Counted from the first letter of the stretch, positions 24,801-36,640 are shown. The stretch is 64,000 bases of DNA from Diorhabda sublineata (GCF_026230105.1 NC_079474.1:2490187-2554186); one strand, 5' to 3'. The notes: generated by a model not told the origin, from the letters alone. Numbers and translations: made by a program.

Positions 24801-26738
24801 CGAATCAGGAAACATCTAGAACGTTCGAAACCTTTAATTTTAGGGCAAATTTCTCGAAATTTCAAAGTGCGAATTAAATACTTGTCCTGGACGAATCAGG
24901 AAACATCTAGATTGTTCGAAACCTTTAATTTTAGGTGAATTTTCTCGAAATTTCTAAGTGCGAAATAAAAACTTGTCCTGAACGAATCAAGAAACATCTA
25001 GATCGTTCGAAACCTTTAATTTTAGGTGAATTTTGTCGTAATTTCAAAGTGCGAATTAAATACTTGTCCTGGACGAATCAGGAAACATCTAGAACGTACG
25101 AAACCTTTAATTTTAGGGCAAATTTCTCGAAATTTCAAAGTGCGAATTAAATACTTGTCCTGGACGAATCAGGAAACATCTAGAACGTACGAAACCTTTA
25201 ATTTTAGGGCAAATTTCTCGAAATTTCAAAGTGCGAATTAAATACTTGTCCTGGACGAATCAGGAAACATCTAGAACGTACGAAACCTTTAATTTTAGGG
25301 CAAATTTCTCGAAATTTCAAAGTGCGAATTAAATACTTGTCCTGGACGAATCAGGAAACATCTAGATTGTTCGAAACCTTTAATTTTAGGTGAATTTTGT
25401 CGAAATTTCTAAGTGTGAATTAAATACTTGTCCTGGACGAATCATTAAAAATCTAGAACGTTCGAAACCTTTAATTTTAGGAAAATTTTTTCGAAATTTC
25501 TAAATGCGAAATAAATACTTGTCCTGGACGAATCAGTAAAAATCTAGAACGTTCGAAACCTTTAATTTTAGGTGAATTTTTTCGAAATTTCTAAGTTAGA
25601 AATAAGTACTTGTCCTGGACGAATCAGGAAACATCTAGAACGTTCGAAACCTTTAATTTTAGGGCAAATTTCTCGAAATTTCAAAGTGCGAATTAAATAC
25701 TTGTCCTGGACGAATCAGGAAACATCTAGATTGTTCGAAACCTTTAATTTTAGGTGAATTTTCTCGAAATTTCTAAGTGCGAAATAAAAACTTGTCCTGG
25801 ACGAATCAAGAAACATCTAGATCGTTCGAAACCTTTAATTTTAGGTGAATTTTTTCGAAATTTCTAAGTGAGAAATAAGTACTTGTCCTGGACGAATCAG
25901 GAAACATCTAGAACGTTCGAAACCTTTAATTTTAGGGCAAATTTCTCGAAATTTCAAAGTGCGAATTAAATACTTGTCCTGGACGAATCAGGAAACATCT
26001 AGATTGTTCGAAACCTTTAATTTTAGGTGAATTTTCTCGAAATTTCTAAGTGCGAAATAAAAACTTGTCCTGAACGAATCAAGAAACATCTAGATCGTTC
26101 GAAACCTTTAATTTTAGGGCAAATTTCTCGAAATTTCAAAGTGCGAATTAAATACTTGTCCTGGACGAATCAGGAAACATCTAGAACGTACGAAACCTTT
26201 AATTTTAGGGCAAATTTCTCGAAATTTCAAAGTGCGAAATAAAAACTTGTCCTGGACGAATCAAGAAACATCTAGAACGTACGAAACCTTTAATTTTAGG
26301 TGAATTTTCTCGAAATTTCTAAGTGCGAATTAAATACTTGTCCTGGACGAATCAGGAAACATCTAGATTGTTCGAAACCTTTAATTTTAGGTGAATTTTG
26401 TCCAAATTTCTAAGTGTGAATTAAATACTTGTCCTGGACGAATCATTAAAAATCTAGAACGTTCGAAACCTTTAATTTTAGGAAAATTTTTTCGAAATTT
26501 CTAAATGCGAAATAAATACTTGTCCTGGACGAATCAGTAAAAATCTAGAACGTTCGAAACCTTTAATTTTAGGTGAATTTTTTCGAAATTTCTAAGTGAG
26601 AAATAAGTACTTGTCCTGGACGAATCAGGAAACATCTAGAACGTTCGAAACCTTTAATTTTAAGTGAATTTTGTCGAAATTTCTGAATGCGAAATAAAAA
26701 CTTGTCCTGGACGAATCAGTAAAAATCTAGAACGTTCC
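21893..26738. repeat. Satellite array, 91-bp unit, about 53 copies
   Basis: The unit runs CATCTAGAACGTTCGAAACC, TTTAATTTTAGGTGAATTTT, then TCGAAATTTCTAAGTGCGAA, then TAAAAACTTGTCCTGGACGA and ATCA. It recurs every 91 bases for 4.8 kb. Variants are of discrete types at the TCTAGAACGTTCG, GGTGAATTTTGTC/GGGCAAATTTCTC and GAAATAAAAAC/GAATTAAATAC positions. A five-unit block (455 bp) is duplicated at 22902-23356 and 23357-23811, marked by the private ATTGTTCCAAACC variant at 23175 and 23630. A rare GGAAAATTTTTTCG unit recurs 1001 bp (11 units) apart near 25.46 and 26.46 kb. Since 91 is not a multiple of 3, the many 61-71-codon frames seen here are artefacts. Confidence 0.98.
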
Positions 26739-28000
26739 AATTCTTAGGAAAATTCAATTGAATTGAATCAAATATAAATTGCATTATTATACAAATTTTG
26801 AGGTTAAGTTTAATCCTGATTCTAATGCATATTACTCATATATGTTCCTACTGATCTTGTGTTAACCCACAGGATAATCCGTCCCTGTTTATAGTCATTT
26901 TCGATCGGAGGAGTACGTTTTATTAAGTAATAATTTCAAATTACAGTTACATGAATCTTCTTTTCTGAGATTTCTAATATACGATTCTTAAAGACTGTTG
27001 ACGACCATAATAAATTTAATGCTGCAATTTATGATCTATCTATTTAACGTAGGTTTGTTAAAAATTGCATTGTGACTAACGTTATATCCAAAGTCAATTA
27101 AACAACTTCGATCAAATAATATTTATCGAATAAATAAGCATTCGGCGCCCGAATTAACGTTCAAAACTTTATCAAATAAATTGAATTGATAAACAAATAA
27201 ATATCGATAATTTCTCTAGTAAACAGATCGTAATTGTAATATTTATAGAATAAAACGAAATAAAAAAAAAATGTAAACTATGTCGTAACAATTTAAAACA
27301 ACAGGTCATTGTAGTCAGCAATTCAGCTGACTTCTTGCATGACTGAACCCATTCAATGAAATTATTTCTATAATACATGCAGATGGCAGCATCGATCGGT
27401 CTCTCCCTCTTTGCCAGAAACGCTGCGTTGCCACATACTCCTCATAATACCTGAATATATTTTAATAAATTTTTTACTAAACCAATTATTATTTTTACAT
27501 TTTTATAAAGTTTAGATCTAATTAGTGGGCTAATTTTAATTATTAAAGTTTTCATAAACAATAAAATTTATCTATACTTTTTAAATTAATTTAATTCTTG
27601 TGTCAAAATGTTTTTGTGATAATGTAATTGAATAAAAATATTAAGAACAAGTAAAAACATATGGCAACATCGCTTGAAACACAACTCGTAACAGGCGCTG
27701 CATCAAAAATACGATAATAAACTTTGACGAAACTTTTCGATTTCATTTTTTTTTGTGTGTAACTGTCGGAGCCGATGTCTACCTGGCTCTTAGCCTTTTG
27801 ACGTTTTGATGCGCTGTTGTCATTTTATTGATATTTCGATTTATAAAAAATCGTTAATCAACGATATTTAACGAAGGAAATTTTGGATTTTTTGAAATAT
27901 AGATTATGCAAAAGATGTTATATCAAAAATGTTTCTCGGTATTCATTCCTCTAGTTTAGAGCATTTTCTTTTATAGTTCCTTGAAAATGTGTCACTTCTC
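26739..28000. other. No gene recognised
   Basis: AT-rich DNA (locally very A/T-rich, 27.1-27.7 kb) between the 91-bp satellite and a mariner remnant. No recognisable coding sequence. An upstream jing exon could hide here but none was found. Confidence 0.4.
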
Positions 28001-28002
28001 AA

Positions 28003-28517
28003 TTGGATTTAGGTCAGGTCAATTACCAGGTCAATCCAACAATTTTGGAGAAAAATATATTTATTATTCTACGTAATCTCCTTTTATCTCCATACACTTT
28101 TTTCAGCGTTGTTTTAGAAGTTCGACACTCTTTGTATAATAAGAATCATCAAGCTCTTCAAAATAGCCATTTTTTCAAGTCTGGCAACAGAAAATAATTC
28201 GAGGGGGCTAAATCTAGCGAATAGGGTGTATGAGGTAGCTGTATTTCATTAATTTATTAATTTTGGTCATTGATATAACGGGTGTATTGTTTTGGTGAAA
28301 CAACTCTTTCTTCTAAGCAAAATGCGGCCGTTTCTGCTTGATTTATTCGCTCAAACTTTGCAATAAGTTCGCAAACGTTCACTATTGTTGGCTGCCGAAA
28401 AAATACTAAAAAACTTTGCGTCTTCAAACTTGAAACATGTATGGATTGTGTCCTTTCTAATACAGTGGTACTTTTCAAGCGACTACCGCCACCTGTTGGT
28501 CAGGACCATCCTCGTAT
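28003..28517 (-). pseudogene. Decayed mariner-family transposase
   Basis: On the minus strand, 28240 downward reads LPHTPYSLDLAPSNYFLLPD, matching the HPPYSPDLAPSDYFLFP signature that carries the last catalytic Asp of mariner transposases, and then LKKW. A frame at 28257-28478 contains QPTIVNVCELIAKFERIN, resembling the N-terminal helix-turn-helix region. The central part is deleted. CAGGACCATCCTCGTA at about 28501-28516 may be one terminal repeat. It lies about 100 bases upstream of the large jing exon, in its intron. Confidence 0.65.
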
Positions 28518-28611
28518 TAAATTTTAATCAATTGTTTGTTTTTTGGAAAGATTCTGTATATTGAAATTATAGTTTTATTAATAAATATCTAATAGTTTGG
28601 TTTTGTTTCAG

Positions 28612-30175
28612 TGGAGTGGCGGTTCTAAGCTGCACAGATTGCAGCGGGAGCAGTACGGCATCAAGTGATATCACAGATCCGGGATCACCGTTCAGTACGA
28701 CTTCGAGTCATTCGGAAGACTCAGGTTCGCAACCAACTAAAATGCCGCCGACGCAAGTAGCCCATCATCCACCTTGGCCTTGGACCGCCGACGAGGGACC
28801 ACCTTGTAAACGGTCGCTGTTAGATAAAACTGCAACTGCCTTTCCGAAAACGCTTAAAACCGCCTCCACACAAGAACATCAACAACAACAACAACAACCC
28901 AAAAAGAAGCCAACGGTTAGCGCTACACCATTTATCACAAAATCGAATTTCGTTAAAATCATCGTCCCATCCATACCTAGTCCAAATGATAAATTAGTAA
29001 ATGCTACGATTAAAAAAGGCGATACGACGTCCAGGTTGCAACAAGGAAAAATCACGGAATATTTCAAATCTCAAGTTAAATCGAACGGCATAAAAAAAGA
29101 TCTACTCAATAACATGGTTAAAGTTACGAAAACTTTAATCGATCAACAGACGCAATTCAACAGCATCAAATCGCAAAATATCCGAAAGGAACCGAAGAAA
29201 ATTCTACCGGCGAAGAAAATAGTGCAATCGAAAATGAAGAAGATCGTTCCGATGACAGTACCAAGGAAAATTTTACCGGCGCCGAGTAATTTAACGGACA
29301 AATTAACAATAAACGATCAATTAAATAATTTAGCTAAATTTACACCGACGGTCACTTTAACGGCGTTAAGTTTTCCACCGAATTACACGTATCTTCATAC
29401 TAAAGGTCCTAAACCGCCGGAAACTCCAATTTTCGTACCGCAATACGCTACAATATCCAACGACAAGATACCTCTACCGATAATCAATCGATCGCCGTGT
29501 CTGAACGTGATACAACCTGTCCAAAAACTAACAACAATCAATAATTTCAATTGTGTCAAATTAAACGCTACGGTAGTGCCTATAGTTAAGGTGAATCCTA
29601 TGCCTTCGAGGTTGAATACGGCGCCAGTGAATCCGCCGATTATTCCTAACCTTAGCGTGGAGACCGGTATACCTACGGTGCTAACGGCGAAACCGAAGAT
29701 ACAAGAATGTACCGCACCACTCGGCGTACCGTCGCCGCCGAAACAACAACAACAACAACATCAACAACACAACGACGTAAATACCGTATGTACGAACACG
29801 CCGTTGGAAAACGTGCGCAACAAATATCGGATCGAAGAAAATTCGAGGACCGAAGAACCGCATAGGACAGAAAAGTGTACGCGAGAGGAGATTTTCCGAG
29901 ATGAAACGAAAGAAAAATCTCCGACGCCGGACTCCGATAGTGGCATATCCATATCGAACAAAGAGTGCTTAGAAGTGTTTGTTAGTGAAACGGTGGTGGT
30001 GGAAGAAGAACAGAAATCGCCGATTCTATCGAAACCGAAGACCATCAGGTTTCCGGCCAAGCAAGCGGACAAAGACGAAGGGAAATCATCTCAACACTCC
30101 ACGGACGGTCAGTGTAGATGGGCGGAATGTAATTCTTGCTTTGACACCAGTGGGGCCTTACTAGAACATCTACAG
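28612..30175 (+). CDS. jing: Jing/AEBP2 zinc-finger protein, large internal coding exon
   Basis: This is the first recognisable coding exon of the insect orthologue of Drosophila jing and vertebrate AEBP2, a nuclear accessory subunit of Polycomb repressive complex 2 that binds DNA and nucleosomes. It opens after a pyrimidine-rich TTTTGTTTCAG acceptor with the last base of a split codon, so its real ATG lies in an upstream exon. The first in-frame codon after Gly is GTG, not a start. About 521 codons are open. An N-terminal Ser-rich SCTDCSGSSTASSD segment is followed by a long, low-complexity, Pro/Thr/Lys-rich region with two polyGln/His tracts (about 28879-28899 and 29742-29770) and a Glu/Lys-rich acidic stretch with SPTPDSDSGIS. 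The exon ends with the first half of zinc finger 1 (CRWAEC...LLEHLQ). The donor is CAG|GTTAGT, phase 0. A PIP-box-like QGKITEYF lies at 29042-29065. The family assignment rests mainly on the fingers and C-terminal exons downstream, which continue in frame. Confidence 0.92.
29042..29065 (+). other. PIP-box-like motif inside Jing
   Basis: The codons read QGKITEYF, followed by Lys-Ser-Gln-Val-Lys and preceded by Arg-Leu-Gln. This fits the PCNA-interacting peptide consensus Q-x-x-(I/L/M)-x-x-(F/Y)-(F/Y) with a basic flank. It sits in the predicted disordered N-terminal region, where such motifs operate. Function is inferred from the motif only. Confidence 0.45.
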
Positions 30176-30625
30176 GTTAGTAATATTCCAGATGGTTTAC
30201 GATAAAATCGTCGATCTAATTGAGGGTATTCGTCGTCGGCAACTGAAATTTCCGGACTATTTTTACGTATTATTATTATTATACAATGTACTAAAATTTT
30301 TCTGTAGGTTCTTTTCCAGGCACTAGACTAGAACTTCAACGTCTAGATCAAGATAATAAGGTTTTATTTGAAATAATCATTTAATTGGAATTAAAAAAAA
30401 AATATCCATATCATCCACATCATATTACATACGTGCATACACACCTCGTTTTAAAAGTATTTCAACGATAAAATAAAATCTTTTTGTTTATAATAACAAA
30501 TTCCATAAAATTAAATTGTAAATTTCGTTTCCCCGATACAATAAAAACGAAGGACAATTTATAATTGATTTTGATACAGATATTACGATTAACAGTCGAT
30601 CAAATTGATCTTTACAGTAAAGTCA

Positions 30626-33425
30626 TTAAATGCCCACAATAATTGAAAGACCCCTTAGATCGTTCCACTTGAAGCCCGTGGTCGTTATTATTCAAGTTAG
30701 AATTTGGACGCCTTCTTGGAGACGTTCCACTCAATGCCCACAATTATTGAAAGACACTTTAGAACGTTCCACTTGAAACACGTGGTCGTTGTTATACAAG
30801 TTAGGATTTGGACGCCTTCTTGGATACGTTCCACTCAATGTTCATAATAATTATTGAAAGACCCTTTAGAACGTTCCACTTGAAACACGTGGTCGTTGTT
30901 ATACAAGTTAGGATTTGGACGCCTTCTTGGATACGTTCCACTCAATGTTCATAATAATTATTGAAAGACCCTTTAGATCGTACCACTCAAAGCCCGTGAT
31001 CGTCATTATTCAAGTTAGGATTTAGACGCCTTCTTGGATACGTTCCACTCAATGCCCACAATTATTGAAAGACACTTTAGAACGTTCCACTTGAAACACG
31101 TGGTCGTTGTTATACAAGTTAGGATTTGGACGCCTTCTTGGATACGTTCCACTCAATGTTCATAATAATTATTGAAAGACCCTTTAGATCGTACCACTCA
31201 AAGCCCGTGATCGTCATTATTCAAGTTAGGATTTAGACGCCTTCTTGGATACGTTCCACTCAATGCCCACAATTATTGAAAGACACTTTAGAACGTTCCA
31301 CTTGAAACACGTGGTCGTTGTTATACAAGTTAGGATTTGGACGCCTTCTTGGATACGTTCCACTCAATGCCCACAATTATTGAAAGACCCTTTAGAACGT
31401 TCCACTTGAAACACGTGGTCGTTGTTATACAAGTTAGGATTTGGACGCCTTCTTGGATACGTTCCACTCAATGCCCACAATTATTGAAAGACCCTTTAGA
31501 TCGTTCCACTTAAAGCCCGTGGTCGTCATTATTCAAGTTAGAATTTAGACGCCTTCTTGGATACGTTCCACTCAATGCCCACAATTATTGAAAGACACTT
31601 TAGAACGTTCCACTTGAAACACGTGGTCGTTGTTATACAAGTTAGGATTTAGACGCCTTCTTGGATACGTTCCACTCAATGCCCACAATTATTGAAAGAC
31701 ACTTTAGAACGTTCCACTTGAAACACGTGGTCGTTGTTATACAAGTTAGGATTTGGACGCCTTCTTGGATACGTTCCACTCAATGCCCACAATTATTGAA
31801 AGACCCTTTAGATCGTTCCACTTAAAGCCCGTGGTCGTCATTATTCAAGTTAGAATTTAGACGCCTTCTTGGATACGTTCCACTCAATGCCCATAATAAT
31901 TGAAAGACCCTTTAGATCGTTCCACTCAAAGCCCGTGATCGTCATTATTCAAGTTAGGATTTGGACGCCTTCTTGGATACGTTCCACTCAATGCCCACAA
32001 TAATTGAAAGACCCTTTAGATCGTTCCACTTGAAGCACGTGGTCGTTATTATTCAAGTTAGGATTTGGACGCCTTCTTGGATACGTTCCACTCAATGCCC
32101 ACAATTATTGAAAGACACTTTAGAACGTTCCACTTGAAACACGTGGTCGTTGTTATACAAGTTAGGATTTAGACGCCTTCTTGGATACGTTCCACTCAAT
32201 GCCCACAATTATTGAAAGACACTTTAGAACGTTCCACTTGAAACACGTGGTCGTTGTTATACAAGTTAGGATTTGGACGCCTTCTTGGATACGTTCCACT
32301 CAATGCCCACAATTATTGAAAGACCCTTTAGATCGTTCCACTTAAAGCCCGTGGTCGTCATTATTCAAGTTAGAATTTAGACGCCTTCTTGGATACGTTC
32401 CACTCAATGCCCATAATAATTGAAAGACCCTTTAGATCGTTCCACTCAAAGCCCGTGATCGTCATTATTCAAGTTAGGATTTGGACGCCTTCTTGGATAC
32501 GTTCCACTCAATGCCCACAATAATTGAAAGACCCTTTAGATCGTTCCACTTGAAGCACGTGGTCGTTATTATTCAAGTTAGGATTTGGACGCCTTCTTGG
32601 ATACGTTCCACTCAATGCCCACAATTATTGAAAGACACTTTAGAACGTTCCACTTGAAACACGTGGTCGTTGTTATACAAGTTAGGATTTAGACGCCTTC
32701 TTGGATACGTTCCACTCAATGCCCACAATTATTGAAAGACACTTTAGAACGTTCCACTTGAAACACGTGGTCGTTGTTATACAAGTTAGGATTTGGACGC
32801 CTTCTTGGATACGTTCCACTCAATGCCCACAATTATTGAAAGACACTTTAGAACGTTCCACTTGAAACACGTGGTCGTTGTTATACAAGTTAGGATTTAG
32901 ACGCCTTCTTGGATACGTTCCACTCAATGCCCACAATTATTGAAAGACACTTTAGAACGTTCCACTTGAAACACGTGGTCGTTGTTATACAAGTTAGGAT
33001 TTGGACGCCTTCTTGGATACGTTCCACTCAATGCCCACAATTATTGAAAGACCCTTTAGATCGTTCCACTCAAAGCCCGTGATCGTCATTATTCAAGTTA
33101 GGATTTGGACGCCTTCTTGGATACGTTCCACTCAATGCCCACAATAATTGAAAGACCCTTTAGATCGTTCCACTTGAAACACGTGGTCGTTGTTATACAA
33201 GTTAGGATTTGGACGCCTTCTTGGATACGTTCCACTCAATGCCCACAATTATTGAAAGACCCTTTAGATCGTTCCACTCAAAGCCCGTGATCGTCATTAT
33301 TCAAGTTAGGATTTGGACGCCTTCTTGGATACGTTCCACTCAATGCCCACAATAATTGAAAGACCCTTTAGATCGTTCCACTTGAAGCACGTGGTCGTTA
33401 TTATTCAAGTTAGAATTTGGACGCC
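30626..33425. repeat. Tandem array in a jing intron, 104-bp unit, about 27 copies
   Basis: The unit contains TTTAGAACGTTCCACTTGAA, ACACGTGGTCGTTGTTATAC, AAGTTAGGATTTGGACGCC and TTCTTGGATACGTTCCACTC, then AATGCCCACAATTATTGAAA. It recurs every 104 bases, or 107 where ATGTTCATAATAATTATTG replaces ATGCCCACAATTATTG. GTTCCACT occurs twice per unit (42 and 62 bases apart), suggesting an original duplication. Unit types (AGAACG+GAAACACG versus AGATCG+AAAGCCCG) alternate in recurring orders, a higher-order pattern. The array sits in the intron between jing exons at 30175 and 36999. Confidence 0.97.
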
Positions 33426-33443
33426 CTATTATGTGCATTCTAC

Positions 33444-33780
33444 TTAACACTGGAGGAGGTGTTCTTGAGGATTTGGTTCTGGAACGATTGAAATTGCAAA
33501 TACTGCTCTAGGTGCTATTATGTTGGACAGAATTTGCTGGTCAGTGATCTTTCTTCTATGCTCTAAACTGTACAAGTTTCTAGTCAACTGTGGATCGCCT
33601 TTAAGTCGATTTGCTCTGTTCTGTATTAAGTCGAGCATCCTCAGGGTATGCTTGGGAGTCGAGCTCCAAATGTGCGAACAATATTCCAAAGTTGGACGAA
33701 TCTGGGCCTTGTAGACGTTTAGAAGTTGTTGCGGAGTACATAGCTTTTTGGTCTTGGAGAGTTTTCGTGAAGCTACCTTA
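33444..33780 (-). pseudogene. Non-LTR retrotransposon C-terminal fragment
   Basis: From 33780 leftwards the minus strand reads KVASRKLSKTKKLCTPQQLL, then NVYKAQIRPTLEYCSHIWSS, then TPKHTLRMLDLIQNRANRL and LEHRRKITD. This is the post-palm region of jockey/BS-type reverse transcriptases (RPxLEYCxxIWxxxxxxxLxxLDxIQNRAxRL). It is open for about 110 codons without a stop but has no start and is truncated on both sides. It abuts the end of the 104-bp array inside the jing intron, in opposite orientation to the gene. Confidence 0.85.
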
Positions 33781-35734
33781 GCTAAATCTTATAACTATCC
33801 CAACATTAAAATATCGTCACGAAAATTTTCTATTAGGCAATCTAAAAAATAGCTGATCTACGTCAAAATGACGGCGGTGGGGTAACCAATACACTTTCTC
33901 GTATGTACTCGTGATAGCTTTTCTTGATTTTTTCCGGTAGTTCGGTTGGTTTGCATTGTTTTTTTGTTATATGGTGTTGAGAGGATTTCATAGATCTATT
34001 TAATTGAAATTAATAGTTTTTTAGTTAGTCTGTAAGTAAGCTCTCAACCAATTCATAAAATTTAGAATCTTAGGCGTGTTTTGGAAATTTCAATTGTTGC
34101 GTTCAAGTTTTTCAAACATGAATGAGTACTTTTCAAATACAAGGACAAACTTAAAAATTTAGAAAGTGCTAATTCCTTTCCATTAGATGAAAAGAGCTGT
34201 AGCCAGAATCCTGCTCATTTTCCACCAGTTTTTAATATACTTACTTTTCAAAAATACTAAAAACAACTAAACCACTTTTCCGGGAGGAAATTTCGTACTT
34301 TTTTAAGTAGAAAAAACAGGGAATAATTATCAAATTCAACAAATAACTTCACACATCACGACAAAAGTGTTTGTTTACCCCACGGCGACCATTTTCAAAA
34401 TTATTATCAGATGATTTTGACAATTCGCTCGATTGACATTTCAAAAATTCGTCTGGCTGGAATATACTGTCAACTGATTCGATTTTATTTTAGTTACTTT
34501 AGCATAAATAAAAAGAAAGTGTACTAATTCGCAAAAAAAGCAAATACAAAATAATTTTCAAAGAATATTAGAAATCCTTTCATTTATCAGAATCGTTAGT
34601 GGAGTGAAATTACTTGAAATCTCAATAACAAAAAAATTTAACGACATTCGTAAGCGTAGCCACTTCGTTTTGACATATTTGAATAATTTTTAGATTTTGC
34701 TGGGTTTGACGTCAGAATAGTGGTCAATTTGATGGAGTGTAATTATTTAAAAGTACAGAATTTGTATGAATTTCGACCTAGAGTTTGAAGAAATCATTTC
34801 AATTTGTTTTTTGAATTTTTTCAATTCCATCCAGTGCAGCGCCCGACTTGGGCTGCTGAAAACGTCATTTGCGTTACCAAATTTGCAGTTTTCTGGATCG
34901 TAGATGTTTTTGTATGTATTATATAAAATGAAATTTATACAGGGGTGTGTATGTAATTATGCAAATCATCAAAAGAGATGCATGTGAATAATATTAAAAT
35001 GAATACTTTGAAAATTTGCAAATCTATGAGTGAGTTAATTGCAAATATTCATAGACCCAATTATAGCTTAAGAAATAGAGTTATTTGCCATTTTGGTTGT
35101 CTATCTAACTACACACCGCACACAAAAGGACAAATAAAGAAAGAAATAAGGAATCTAGACGTGAAATACAAATTTATAAAGCAAACAGCACCAAAGAATA
35201 AAGTAAACGAAATGTAAGACAAAAATGAGAGTAAAAAAGAAGAAATTGAACATTAGGTACATAAATTAATGAAATGAAAAAGAGGACAAACTACAAGAGA
35301 TGCCTTAGCAATCGCTTTTGTGAGATGTTAAGTTGCTTTCAAGTTGAAAAAAAGAAGCTTACGAAATATTGAAATGTATTTACGACGCTGAACCGTTCCG
35401 ACGTTCTTTCTAGTCAAAAATGGTATTTCTTCATCATCAGAACGCCCCGCATCTTAAATTGTTTTTATTTCGTAATTTTTTCGGCGTCTATACACATCCA
35501 CCCTACTGAGCACATTCAGCATCACGCGGCTTCTAACTCCGTATGGTATTTTTACCAAAATTCGCATTTAGAGGACGAAACCGTAGCGGTAGCTGTGATC
35601 AAACGTCAATTACAAGAAAAATGATTGTAGAGACTTAGTGTAACACTTATTAAGTTCGATGAAAATAATCAAAACAGCCTCAAAATGTTTCCCAATACCA
35701 GTAGAGCTATGCGCTATGCGCTACGCCCCCCAAA
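33781..35734. other. Intronic AT-rich DNA with a possible fold-back element
   Basis: Part of the large jing intron. AAAATGACGGCGGTGGGGTAA at 33866-33886 is answered about 0.5 kb away by an imperfect inverse (GGCGACCATTTTC and TTTACCCCACGGCG around 34374-34396), so a fold-back MITE of roughly 550 bp may lie here. Otherwise no gene was seen; the 79-codon frame at 34978-35217 is unremarkable. Confidence 0.35.
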
Positions 35735-36640
35735 AAATAAGAGTGAAGATACATGAAGTTACAACAAGCCGAAAATCATTCAAAATATAATTATAAATGA
35801 AATTTTTAAATTCCACACCATTTCCTTCTAAGGAAAAAATTTTTCTCGAGGTTAAAGATAAAAAAAATGAGTCTTCCGCGATTTTTAGCAAAACTGTGAG
35901 TTTTATCGTAAAAATACCTTAGACGAAAATTGTAGATCATAAAATTATCTACAAAAAACGTATAGATACTTTTTTCTGACGACTCACTGTTTCTGAGATA
36001 TGACGATTCAAAAGTTGTAATCGTCATAATAAACATGAGTACGCCACGTACATACATACATCTCCGGAGTTTTAATGTTTAATCAGCTGGACCCTACAGA
36101 GTTGAATTGGAAGTTGATCAACAATACATTACAACCAGTTCAAACTGGAAACGGAAAAAATACTGAGTACAATACAAACAAGATGCAGCGCTAAATGTGG
36201 TTGCAAAAAGTCGGACTGTTTCGGTTGATTCCAATGAGATGACATGCGAAACATGCAATTTACTTGAACTCAGAATGAAGAAGAAGAACCGGAAGAATTT
36301 GGAAGTTGCGAATCTTTACTACTTGACATTGCTTTTATTTTTTCCAATTGTAGCTAATTTTCCGTTATTACAACTTTTTTAATCATCATATCTCAAAAAC
36401 GGTAGCGCGTAGGAAAAAAAGTGTTGATACGTTTTTTGTAGATAATTTTATGATCTACAATTTTTGTCTAAAGTATTTTTTTGATACAACTTACCGTTTT
36501 GTTGAAAATCGAGATTTTTTTGAACTTTGACTTCAAGTAAATTTTTTGAACAATTTTACTAATTTTCCAGTTTGTTGTAACTCACAAATGTGACCAGGAT
36601 GTATAAGGATGAAGGGAGGGGGGATAAAAAAAAATTATGA
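35735..36640. mobile_element. Element with long terminal inverted repeats (about 0.9 kb) in the jing intron
   Basis: Two arms of about 250-300 bases are inverted copies. A core stretch containing AAAATTGTAGATCATAAAAT and TATCTACAAAAAACGTAT (about 35927-35964) is mirrored at about 36428-36468. Flanking text (TCTCGATTTT.. / ..AAACTGTGAGTTTTATCG; TCTGAGATATGACGATT) also mirrors. Between the arms, 36178-36229 reads TRCSAKCGCKKSDCFG before a TGA, a Cys-rich segment of a kind seen at the C-terminus of some insect transposon proteins. I do not assign a superfamily. Target duplications were not determined. Confidence 0.6.

Noticed and set aside
22023..26242. More than fifteen 61-71-codon frames (MNFLEISKCEIKTCP type)
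   Set aside because: They are products of the 91-bp satellite read in rotating frames, interrupted every few units. There are no start context, splice sites or family match.
28616..28618. Apparent start codon of the 529-codon frame
   Set aside because: The codon is GTG and lies just after a strong splice acceptor. The exon is internal, and its first codon is split with an upstream exon.
30176..30205. Continuation of the jing frame past 30175 (VSNIPDGLR)
   Set aside because: This is read-through into the intron. The GTTAGT donor and the exact completion of zinc finger 1 at 36999 show the exon ends at 30175.
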